Shown here: in pieces, positions 7,910-15,271 of the stretch
Numbering within the stretch: the first letter of the stretch is position 1
Layout of the letters: every line of letters begins with the position of its first letter
Assembly (NCBI GenBank): GCA_903847385.1
Contig: CAINDO010000479.1
Location: 1-34,479, forward strand
DNA length: 34,479 nucleotides
Direction: 5' to 3'
Source: an uncultured Myxococcales bacterium
GTDB taxonomy: Bacteria > Myxococcota_A > Bradymonadia > UBA7976 > UBA1532
Made by a program: the position numbers and the translations under genes
The notes under the pieces: generated by a model
Database searches by the model: none
Told to the model about the DNA's origin: nothing
What the model saw: the letters and a program-made list of their open reading frames with translations, nothing else

Positions 7910-8971
7910 ATGCTCGAAAGCCGGAGCCACCCGCCGACGCCCGATACCGAGCCCAATCGCACGTGGCTCGGCAAGCCCGTGATCAAGGCTCTCATCGGGA
8001 TGCGGCACATGGGCAAGAGCTTCCTGCTGCGGCAGGTCGCCGCCGAGGTCGCCGCGGCGGGGATGCCGCTGGAGCGCATCCACCTGTTCGATAGGTCGGA
8101 CATGGCGAACGACCCGCTTCGCTTCGCGGCGGCGCTGCACGCGCGCCTCGCCCACGAGGCCTCCGGCGCGGTCTTTATCGCCGAGGTGCAAGAGATCACC
8201 GACGGCGTCGCTCTGGAGGGCCGGCTGGGAGGTCTGGCTGACCGGTTCGAACGCGCACCTGCTCTCCACCGAGTTGGGCCCCCTCAGTTGGCAGCCAGGG
8301 CTCTGTCAGACCTGCCTCGAAGGTGTGTTCGACTCTGTGTTGCTGAAGAACGTCGTCGCCCGATGTCAGGTGCGCAATGTCGCTCTGTTGAAGCGCCTGA
8401 TGCGTTTGGTCGCGCACCGCGTCGGGACCCCGTTCAACGCGCACTCCGTCGTCCGATTCCTGAAGAATCAGAAGGCCGGCGCGTCGGTGGAAACGATCCA
8501 GGCCTACCTCGACCACCTCTCTGCGGCGTGCCTCGTCCATCCAGTGTCCCGATGGGACATCCGCGGTAGGACGCACCTGGCGCTGGGAGAGAAGTATTCC
8601 CTGTGTGACGTCGGCCTATTCTCGGCCATACTCGGTGGGCCCGCCGACGTGAACGCCGTACTGTAGAATCTCGTGTACCTGGAGTTGCGCCGCCGGGCGC
8701 CCAGGTCTCCTCCGGACGGGATGGCGAGCTCGAGGTCGACTTCGTCGTCCAGCGCACCGACGAGTTGCTCTACATGCAGGTCGGTGACCTCGTGGCCGCA
8801 CACGAGACCCTGGAGCGCGAGACCCGCGCGCTCACGGTCATCCGCGACCAGCACCCGAAGGTCGTGCTGAGCCTGGACCCGCTGCCCATCGCGCTGCCGG
8901 ACGGCCTGCGACACGTCGATCTGCGCCGCTTTCTGGCGGGCGAGCGCCTGCGCCCCTCCGGGTGTGCGTGA
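7910..8971 (+). pseudogene. Decayed AAA_14/DUF4143-type ATPase (COG1373-like)
   Basis: Three frame pieces together read as one AAA+ ATPase with C-terminal DUF4143. Piece one, from ATG 7910, has VIKALIGMRHMGKSFLLRQV (Walker A) and a damaged Walker B, FIAEVQEI, where the family has FIDEIQ. The frame then shifts near 8200-8235 to WEVWLTGSNAHLLSTEL, the family's sensor-like GSN motif. About 80-100 residues normally found after it are missing. The text resumes at VFDSVLLKNVVARCQVRN and runs to EKYSLCDVGLFSAILGG. At 8664 a TAG replaces the Glu of the LENxVYLEL motif. A last shift near 8690-8705 leads to GELEVDFVVQRTDELLYMQV and the family C-terminus. At least two frameshifts, one deletion and one nonsense codon make it non-functional as a whole. 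Confidence 0.85.
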
Positions 8972-8984
8972 GCGCGGCGGTGCC

Positions 8985-9600
8985 GAACGCTCAGCCGCCG
9001 GGAACGAAGCCCCGTCACCGGCGCAGGAAGCTTCCCCACTGGCCGACGGAGCTTCGTCACCCAAAACGACGGTTCGCCACCCGCCCGCGGACCTTCGTCA
9101 CGCAGAACGAAGCTTCCCCAACGGAAACGAAGGTCCACCACCGGATCACGGAGCTTCCCCACCCGATCACCCACCTCCGTCACCGGATCACGAAGCTTCC
9201 CCAACGGCGCGCGGACCTTCATCACCGAATTTGGAGCTTCATCACCCGAAACCAACCTTCATCACCGGACCCGAAGCTCCCGCACCGGCCTGTGGAGCCA
9301 CTTCACCTCGCGAGAGGTCTCGTCACCGGTGGGAAAGGTCCCGGGGTCGCTGACGGACCTTCTTTTCTGCTTGACGAAGCCTCCTTGGCCAAAGACGAGG
9401 CTTCGCGCCGCGTGACGAGGGTTCATGCGCCGCTGAATAAGGTCCGTGCGCCGGTGGGCAGGCTTCGCGGTCCGTTGGGGAAGCTCTCGGCGCCGTTGGG
9501 GAAGCATTCGGCGCCGTTGGGGAAGCTTCGTTTCCGTTGGCGAAGCTTCGCGCCGGCTGATGAAGGTCCCCGACCCGCCGATGAAGGTCCGATTCGCGTT
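8985..9600. repeat. Degenerate tandem array of 20-21 bp units with an orientation switch
   Basis: From about 8985 to 9320 the plus strand repeats a unit like GAAGCTTCCCCAACGG plus 4-5 variable bases, with the variant GACCTTCATCACCG. From about 9390 to 9590 the same unit appears as its reverse complement (CCGTTGGGGAAGCTTCG; GATGAAGGTCC). Exact examples: 9191-9210 is the reverse complement of 9511-9530 (20 bases), and 9108-9124 of 9514-9530 (17 bases). Several units contain the palindrome CGAAGCTTCG, perfect at 9541-9550. Because the unit is near 21 bases and lacks stops, several frames stay open and translate as degenerate heptads (for example GKLRDPV on the minus strand of the left block and LGKLSAP on the plus strand of the right block). 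I see no convincing gene here; the central stretch 9320-9390 is where the order flips. Confidence 0.8.
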
Positions 9601-9713
9601 GAACGGGCGCCCGCGGCGCGCGCCCACGCCCCGCCGCCACGCCGACCTTGCCAATCGCCGCCCGCGGGCCGATGCTCTCGCCTCGTTGGCCCGCCGCTCG
9701 GGCCGGAACGGGG

Positions 9714-11303
9714 ATGAACATGCGCCTGACTCTGCTCTCCAAGGTCTTGATTCTCCTGGTGATTACGGCCGTCGCCGTGGGCATCTTCTACATGATGCGC
9801 GGGCAACCCGGGGGCACCGGCACGCCCGGCGCCGGTCCGGGCGGACCGTCGGACACGAAGATGGGCTCGGCCACCCCCGGCACGCCGTCCGCCGCCGGCA
9901 GCGGGGCGGTCTCGGCCGCGCCCGTGCCCTCGGGCCGGCCGCGCATCGTCGTCGGCGTGAACGACTTCGGCGGCGCCTACCCCGCGCTGGTGGCCAACGA
10001 CGGCGCCATCGCCGGGCCCAACTCGCTGTTCACGAAGGCCGGGCTGGACGTGGAGATCCGCCTGGTGCGCGGCTCCAAGGAGCGCCTGGAGCAGTTCGAC
10101 CAGGGCAAGATCGACGTGATGCTGCTCACGCTCGACTACGTGGCCAACCTCTACGCCGACTACAAGAAGAAGGGCACGGACCTGAAAGCCTTCTTCTTCG
10201 TCGACTGGAGCCGCGGCAACATGGGCATCGTGGCCAAGCCGGCCTTCACGTCCATCGAGTCGCTGAAGACCGCCCGCATCGCCACGACGCGCAATACGCC
10301 CACCCACTACTTCTCGCTGGTGCTGCTGGACCGTTCGAACCTGACGCCCAACGAGATCGAGCTGACCAAGGGCAACCTGGTCTTCGCCAAGAAGACCCCG
10401 GACACGGCCGACCTGTTCATGCGCGGCGAGGTCGACGCCGTGGCCATCTGGGAGCCCTACCTGACCAAGGCCGTCGAGAGCGGCGGCGGCAAGCTGCTGG
10501 TGTCCACGGCCACGGCCAGCAACCTGATCGCCGATGTGCTGTTCGCCCGCAACAGCTTCCTGGACGAGAAGGCCGCGGTGATGCCGGCGTTTCTCGAGGC
10601 CTGGCTCGCCGGCGTGAAGCGCCTGAAGGACGACCCCGAGGGCTCCGTGAAGATCATCAGCGCCGCCTTCGCGCAGACGGACGAAGTGACGCGAAGCGGC
10701 CTCGCCAAGATCAAGCCGGCCACCTTCGCCGACAACCGGGCGTTCTTCGGCCTCGACACGGAGAGCAGCCCCGCGGCCACGCTCATGACCGAGGCCGGCG
10801 AGATCTGGAAGCGCGAGAGCATCATCACCGAGGTCCCCAACCCCAAGGACGTGTTGCGCACAGGGTTCCTGGATGGCCTGAAGAGCAAATACACGGACGA
10901 GAAGGTCGTCGAGGACTGGAAGTTCGACAAGACGAAGGCCGACTCGCCGGCGCTGCTCTCCAAGAGCGTGTCGATCTACTTCCCCTCGGGCAGCGCCGAG
11001 CTCGACGCCAACACGCGCCGCATCATGGACAAGTTCGCCGAACAGATGATCGGTGTCTTCCAGAACGCCTACATCCGCGTCGAGGGCAACACGGACGCGC
11101 AGGGCCCCCGCAAGAGCAACGTCGAGCTCTCGCTGAAGCGCGCCCAGGCCGTGGTCGATTACATGGTCGCCCGCCACCGCTTCGACACGAATCGTTTCGT
11201 GGCCGTGGGCAACGGCCCCGACCGCCCCGTCGGCGACAACAAGACCGCCGAGGGCCGCGAGTGGAACCGCCGCACGGACTTCCGCGTCGTCCCGAACTAC
11301 TGA
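9714..11303 (+). CDS. Substrate-binding protein fused to OmpA peptidoglycan-binding domain
   Basis: 529 residues from ATG 9714; ATG 9720, with GGGGA five bases upstream, is an equally good start. Residues 6-28 form one membrane segment or uncleaved signal anchor, then a Gly/Pro/Ser-rich linker to about 75. Residues about 76-380 look like an NMT1/SsuA-type periplasmic binding fold (RIVVGVNDFGGAYPAL, FDQGKIDVMLLTLDY, DAVAIWEPYL). The last 115 residues are an OmpA_C domain (SVSIYFPSGSAEL, VEGNTDAQGPRKSN, LSLKRAQAVVDYM, EGREWNRRTDFRV) that should bind peptidoglycan. No ABC permease or ATPase lies nearby, so classical import is not supported; the protein may hold or sense a ligand at the wall. The PafA-type phosphatase gene begins 23 bases downstream. 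Confidence 0.85.
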   Translation: MNMRLTLLSKVLILLVITAVAVGIFYMMRGQPGGTGTPGAGPGGPSDTKMGSATPGTPSAAGSGAVSAAPVPSGRPRIVVGVNDFGGAYPALVANDGAIAGPNSLFTKAGLDVEIRLVRGSKERLEQFDQGKIDVMLLTLDYVANLYADYKKKGTDLKAFFFVDWSRGNMGIVAKPAFTSIESLKTARIATTRNTPTHYFSLVLLDRSNLTPNEIELTKGNLVFAKKTPDTADLFMRGEVDAVAIWEPYLTKAVESGGGKLLVSTATASNLIADVLFARNSFLDEKAAVMPAFLEAWLAGVKRLKDDPEGSVKIISAAFAQTDEVTRSGLAKIKPATFADNRAFFGLDTESSPAATLMTEAGEIWKRESIITEVPNPKDVLRTGFLDGLKSKYTDEKVVEDWKFDKTKADSPALLSKSVSIYFPSGSAELDANTRRIMDKFAEQMIGVFQNAYIRVEGNTDAQGPRKSNVELSLKRAQAVVDYMVARHRFDTNRFVAVGNGPDRPVGDNKTAEGREWNRRTDFRVVPNY

Positions 11304-11326
11304 TCCCACTCCCCGGAGTTCAACAC

Positions 11327-13075
11327 ATGCGCATGCCCTCGTTTCGGTCGTTCTGGTCGTTTCACTCGGGCCTGGGGCTGAGCCTCGCAGGGCTCGTGCC
11401 CGCCGCCGCGCTCGCCCAGTCCGCCCGCGATCCCATCCCCATCGAGGAGATCGCCCGCCCCGTGCGCGCCGAGGCCAAGAAGGCCGCCGCCGCCAAACCG
11501 GCCGTGCCGACCAACCGCCCCAAGCTGGTCGTGCTCATCGTGGCCGACCAGCTCCGCTGGGAGTTCCTGACGCGCTACGCGGGTGACTTCGGGCCGGACG
11601 GCTTCCGGCGGCTGATGACCCAGGGCGCCGTGTACCAGGGCCACTACGGTCAGCAGAACACGTACACCGGCCCGGGGCACGCGCTCATCGCCACCGGGTC
11701 CTACGGCTACGTGAACGGTGTCATCCAGAACAAGTGGTACAACCGCGCCACGGGCCGCTCCGAGGCCATGCTCTTCGACCCGGACGCCAAGCTGCTCATC
11801 GGCGAGACGACCCCCGACGACGAGACCTCGCCACGGAATCTGATGGGCAGCACGGTGGGAGACGAGCTGCGACTGGCCTCACCGGCCGCCAAGGTCGTCG
11901 CCGTCGGCCTGAAGGAGCGCGGCACCATCGCCCTGGGCGGGCGCATGGGGCAGGTGTTCTTCCACTCCGAGGCCACGGGCGACATGACCAGCAGCACCTG
12001 GTACATGAAGGCCCTGCCCGACTGGGTCACGGCCTTCAACGCCAAGAAACCCACGGACACCTACTTCGGCAAGACCTGGGACCGCCTGCTCGCCGCCGAC
12101 CACTACCCGGAGACGGACGACTACAAGTACGAGTCGGACGTGAAGGGTCTGGGGCGCGGCTGGCCCAAGAAGGTCACGGGCAAACTCGCCGCGCCGGGGC
12201 CGGACTTCTACACGGCCTTCCAGGCCACGCCCTTCGGCACGGACCTGACCTTCGACTTCGCCCGGGCCGCCCTCGACGGCGAGAAGCTCGGCAAGCGCGA
12301 CGCGACGGACCTGTTGGCCATCGGCATCTCGCCGACGGACCTGGCCGGGCACGCGTTCGGGCCCTACAGCCAGGAGATGCGGGACGTGGTGCTGCAGCTC
12401 GACCGCTCGCTCGGCCGCTGGCTGACGGAGCTGGACAAGCGCTTCAAGCCCGGCGAGGTCGTGCTGGCGTTCACCTCGGACCACGGCGCCGTGCCGATCC
12501 CGGAGTGGAGCGCCGAGAAGATGCTCGACGGCCACCGGCTCAAGAAGGCCAGCATCAAGGATGCCGTGAACAAGGCCCTGAGCGCCCGCTACGGCGCCGG
12601 GGAGTGGGTCGTGGCGCTGGAGGACCCCAGCGTGTACCTGAACCAGGAGGCCATCGCCAAGGCCCGCCTGGACGCCGCCGAGGTGGAGCGCGCGGCCGGC
12701 GAGGCCTGCCTGACGCTGCCGGGCATCGCGGGCTACCACACGCGCACGCAGCTCTTGAACGGCTGGCTGCCGCCCACCAAGGGCGCGCGGGCCGTGTCGC
12801 GGTCGTTCTACCCCGCGCGGGCGGGGGACGTCGTGCTGGTGCAGGCGCCCTACTCGTTCTGGGGCAAATACGCCGAGAAGGACGCCGGAAGCACGCACGG
12901 CAGCTTCTATCGCTATGACACGGACGTGCCGCTGATCCTGTTCGGCAAGGCCTTCGAGCCGGGCTTCCGCGGCGAGACCGAGATGGTCGACCTGGCCCCC
13001 ACCCTGTCCCGCCTGCTGGGCATCAACCCGCCCGCCGGCGCCGAGGGCGAGGTGCTGGAGTCCGCGCTGCGCTGA
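11327..13075 (+). CDS. PafA-type alkaline phosphatase (alkaline phosphatase superfamily)
   Basis: 582 residues from ATG 11327, with GGAG eight bases upstream. The N-terminus has a signal peptide ending near AAALAQ (31). Metal and catalytic residues of the PafA-like group can be read: VADQLRW (Asp74), TYTGPGHA (nucleophile Thr114), NGVIQNKWY (Asn135) and GLKERG, matching the Lys/Arg pair of PafA monoesterases. DLAGHAFGP gives Asp and His, TSDHGAVP Asp and His, and STHGSFYRYDTDVP the last His. Length fits the family (about 540-580). Likely role: periplasmic phosphate monoester hydrolysis. Probable operon with the upstream binding-protein/OmpA fusion, which suggests shared handling of a phosphorylated or anionic ligand; that link is inference. 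Confidence 0.88.
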   Translation: MRMPSFRSFWSFHSGLGLSLAGLVPAAALAQSARDPIPIEEIARPVRAEAKKAAAAKPAVPTNRPKLVVLIVADQLRWEFLTRYAGDFGPDGFRRLMTQGAVYQGHYGQQNTYTGPGHALIATGSYGYVNGVIQNKWYNRATGRSEAMLFDPDAKLLIGETTPDDETSPRNLMGSTVGDELRLASPAAKVVAVGLKERGTIALGGRMGQVFFHSEATGDMTSSTWYMKALPDWVTAFNAKKPTDTYFGKTWDRLLAADHYPETDDYKYESDVKGLGRGWPKKVTGKLAAPGPDFYTAFQATPFGTDLTFDFARAALDGEKLGKRDATDLLAIGISPTDLAGHAFGPYSQEMRDVVLQLDRSLGRWLTELDKRFKPGEVVLAFTSDHGAVPIPEWSAEKMLDGHRLKKASIKDAVNKALSARYGAGEWVVALEDPSVYLNQEAIAKARLDAAEVERAAGEACLTLPGIAGYHTRTQLLNGWLPPTKGARAVSRSFYPARAGDVVLVQAPYSFWGKYAEKDAGSTHGSFYRYDTDVPLILFGKAFEPGFRGETEMVDLAPTLSRLLGINPPAGAEGEVLESALR

Positions 13076-13157
13076 GCCATGGCGCAGTTCCTGCACTTTC
13101 GGCCCGGCGACGGCCAGGCGACCCACACCGGGCGCCGCCGTCCCAGGAGACGAAATC

Positions 13158-13730
13158 ATGCAGCATCCCCTCATGGCCCTCATCCGGATGACCCTCGGCA
13201 GCACGCTCGTCATCGCGACCGGATGCACCCCCTCCCCCGAGGAGGCCCAGAAGACGGCCCAGGCGGCGCAGCGTCAGGCCTCGTCCGAGATCCACGACAA
13301 CAACCGCGCGGCCACGAAAGAGATCGCCGAGGTGAAGCAGGCGGCGGCGGAGAAGATCGCCGCGGCCGAGCAATCGAACCGCCACGAGAACGCCGAGGCG
13401 CAGGCCGAGGCCAACGTGGAGATCCGTAAGGCGAATCTCGATGTCGCCGCCGACGCCGCGGGCCTGCGCCTCTGGGGTCCGAAGAAGATCGACGGCCTGA
13501 ACACCCGCATGGACAGCGCCCGGGTCAAGGCGCAGAACGCCACGCCGGCCCGACAGACCGCGTTCGACGCCGGCATGAAGCCGATCCAGACGCGCCGCGA
13601 CGAGCTCGCCGGCGAGGTCGCCACGAGCGAGGCCCCGGGGATGCGCAAGCCCGATGTGTTCAAGACGTATCTGGACGGCGAGGTCACCCGCCTCGAGGCG
13701 CGGATCGACCAGCTGGCGGCGCCGCTCTGA
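13158..13730 (+). CDS. Coiled-coil lipoprotein of unknown function
   Basis: 190 residues from ATG 13158; AGGAG lies eight bases upstream. The first 23 residues are a lipoprotein signal ending IATGC. Residues about 27-100 are Ala/Glu/Lys/Gln-rich without Pro and should form a long coiled coil (KEIAEVKQAAAEKIAAAEQ). The remainder is helical and charged (LDGEVTRLEARIDQL). No enzyme motif. It stands 82 bases after the phosphatase gene, so it may share its transcript, and a hairpin follows its stop. Confidence 0.78.
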   Translation: MQHPLMALIRMTLGSTLVIATGCTPSPEEAQKTAQAAQRQASSEIHDNNRAATKEIAEVKQAAAEKIAAAEQSNRHENAEAQAEANVEIRKANLDVAADAAGLRLWGPKKIDGLNTRMDSARVKAQNATPARQTAFDAGMKPIQTRRDELAGEVATSEAPGMRKPDVFKTYLDGEVTRLEARIDQLAAPL

Positions 13731-13744
13731 GCCCCGCGACCCCA

Positions 13745-13775
13745 TCGAAATGACGTCGCAGGCGTCTCATTTCGA
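13745..13775 (+). terminator. Stem-loop after the coiled-coil lipoprotein gene
   Basis: Perfect 9-base arms TCGAAATGA (13745-13753) and TCATTTCGA (13767-13775) flank 13 bases, with two more possible inner pairs. It begins 14 bases after the stop at 13730. No U-run follows, so it is either a weak intrinsic terminator or an mRNA 3'-end stabiliser. The stem is unusually AT-containing for this region, which argues against pure chance. Confidence 0.4.
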
Positions 13776-13917
13776 GCGAGTTGCGGGCGGCTGAGCCCCA
13801 AGGAACCTGAAAACCCGCGGAATCAGAGGCGAATCGGCTTCGGCCCAAGAGATGCAATGGTCCTGGCAGAAGGCAACAAGCGCCGCACGGCGCCATGTCG
13901 GTCAACAGAGAGGACCT

Positions 13918-14613
13918 ATGAAAATGCAGCTCGTTTCCCATCTTCCGTATCGCTATCTGACCCGTCTCGGCGCGCTCGCCGCGCTGTCCATGCTGGCCCC
14001 GGGGCTGGCCTGGGCGGCCGACGCCGGCGATGTCATCGGCGACGAGGAGGGCCTGCCGAAGCCCCGCTCGGACAATGATCCGCGGCCGCCCGTCGCCAAG
14101 CCCTCCGGGGCCGACGCGGGTGTCACGGCGCAGGCCGGCATCGGCGGCACGCAGGCCTACGGCCGACCCGGTGTGATGGAGCTCGGCGGGTCGTTCGGCT
14201 TCAACGCCGCGTCCGACTATCGTTCGTTGTCACTCACCCCGACGCTGGGGTGGTTCTTCGTGAACAACGTCGAGGTCTCGGGCCTCATCACGTTCAACAA
14301 CGTGAAGGCCGGCGGCGTGAGCACGACGCTGTTCTCGGCGCTCGTCGAACCGAGCCTTCACCTGCCGCTGACGGACGCCGTGTTCGTCTTCGGCGGCGTC
14401 GGGTTCGGCGTGCAGCACGCCGAGGGCCCCGGCACCGGGTTCGCGGTCGCGCCGCGGCTGGGCATGAACCTGATGGTCGGCCGCTCCGGTGTGTTCACGC
14501 CGGCGTTCAACTTCAATTACTCCACCACGGACGCCGTGCAGACGAGTCAGGGCACGCTCCTGGCCGTGAGCATGTCTTACGGCCTCAACGCCGGCTACAC
14601 GGTCATGTGGTGA
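13918..14613 (+). CDS. Predicted outer-membrane beta-barrel protein
   Basis: 231 residues from ATG 13918, chosen for the AGAGAGG ribosome-binding site four to five bases upstream and the signal peptide it exposes (cleavage near GLAWA-AD, residue 36). A polar linker to about 75 is followed by alternating strands (GVMELGGSFGFNAA, SLSLTPTLGWFFVNN, VFVFGGVGFGVQHA). The protein ends in the strand LLAVSMSYGLNAGYTVMW, with a terminal Trp typical of BAM-inserted barrels. Eight strands are plausible. No specific family recognised. It converges with the pqiC-like gene, 25 bases apart. Confidence 0.78.
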   Translation: MKMQLVSHLPYRYLTRLGALAALSMLAPGLAWAADAGDVIGDEEGLPKPRSDNDPRPPVAKPSGADAGVTAQAGIGGTQAYGRPGVMELGGSFGFNAASDYRSLSLTPTLGWFFVNNVEVSGLITFNNVKAGGVSTTLFSALVEPSLHLPLTDAVFVFGGVGFGVQHAEGPGTGFAVAPRLGMNLMVGRSGVFTPAFNFNYSTTDAVQTSQGTLLAVSMSYGLNAGYTVMW

Positions 14614-14638
14614 AGCAGGGTGCCGCCGCGTCGGGAGA

Positions 14639-15271
14639 TCAGGGCGTGGGCGTGGGCGCGGGCGCCGGCGCGGCGGCGGGCGGGGCCTTCTTGGCCAGGT
14701 TGCGCATGTGTTCGGCGATGTGCGTCGCGAGCGCCTCGACGGCGTCGCCGTAGCCGATGACGACGTCGCTCGGCAGGTCGCCCTTCACCGGCACGTGGAC
14801 GTCGGCGACGTCCCGGACGACGGGCTCGCGATCGTCTCCACGGCGCACGGTGTAGACCGCGCGCAGGTCGACGCGCCCCTTGGGCCGCGCGTCCAGCTGC
14901 TGAATGAACACCGTGAGCCGCAGGGTGTCCGGCCCGGGCAGGTCGGCGGGCTCGGCCACGATCGTGTCGCTCTGCAGCAGCGCCCGCAGGTGCTCCATGA
15001 GCGCGCGGCGAATCTCCGCAGGCAGCGAGGCGCCCCAGCGGTGGTAGTCGTCCGCGTTCATCACGGTCTTGCCCTCGCGCCAGACCACCTGCGGGCGGTC
15101 GATGACATGGGGCACCTCGATGGCCGCGATGACCACCGCGAACCCATCGGGCCGCTCGCCCTCGTTCGGGGGCGGCGTGGGCATCATGTAGAAGCGGACC
15201 TCGGGGCTGCGACAGCCGGCGCCGAAGGCCAGGATGGCGGCGCAGAGGCCGACGAGACGCGTGAGGTTCAT
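14639..15271 (-). CDS. pqiC: PqiC-like outer-membrane auxiliary lipoprotein
   Basis: 210 residues with signal and lipobox AFGAGC (Cys20). The body resembles the ABC-type transport auxiliary lipoprotein family (PqiC/DUF330): RFYMMPTPP near the start, then IEVPHVIDRPQVVWREG, the WGASLPAEIRRALMEHL helix, and TLRLTVFIQQLDARPKG followed by RAVYTVRR. The C-terminus is an Ala/Pro tail. In the Pqi system the lipoprotein anchors the PqiB tunnel to the outer membrane. Its ATG overlaps the pqiB stop by four bases (ATGA), and it is the last gene of the operon. Confidence 0.82.
   Translation of the reverse strand: MNLTRLVGLCAAILAFGAGCRSPEVRFYMMPTPPPNEGERPDGFAVVIAAIEVPHVIDRPQVVWREGKTVMNADDYHRWGASLPAEIRRALMEHLRALLQSDTIVAEPADLPGPDTLRLTVFIQQLDARPKGRVDLRAVYTVRRGDDREPVVRDVADVHVPVKGDLPSDVVIGYGDAVEALATHIAEHMRNLAKKAPPAAAPAPAPTPTP

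Noticed and set aside
8985..9600. CRISPR array
   Set aside because: Units are degenerate, contiguous and without unique spacers, and no cas gene is present.
9446..11326. Upstream extension of the PafA-type phosphatase frame, making a 1200-residue protein
   Set aside because: The extension lies out of frame over the binding-protein/OmpA gene; the true start at 11327 has a ribosome-binding site and a signal peptide.
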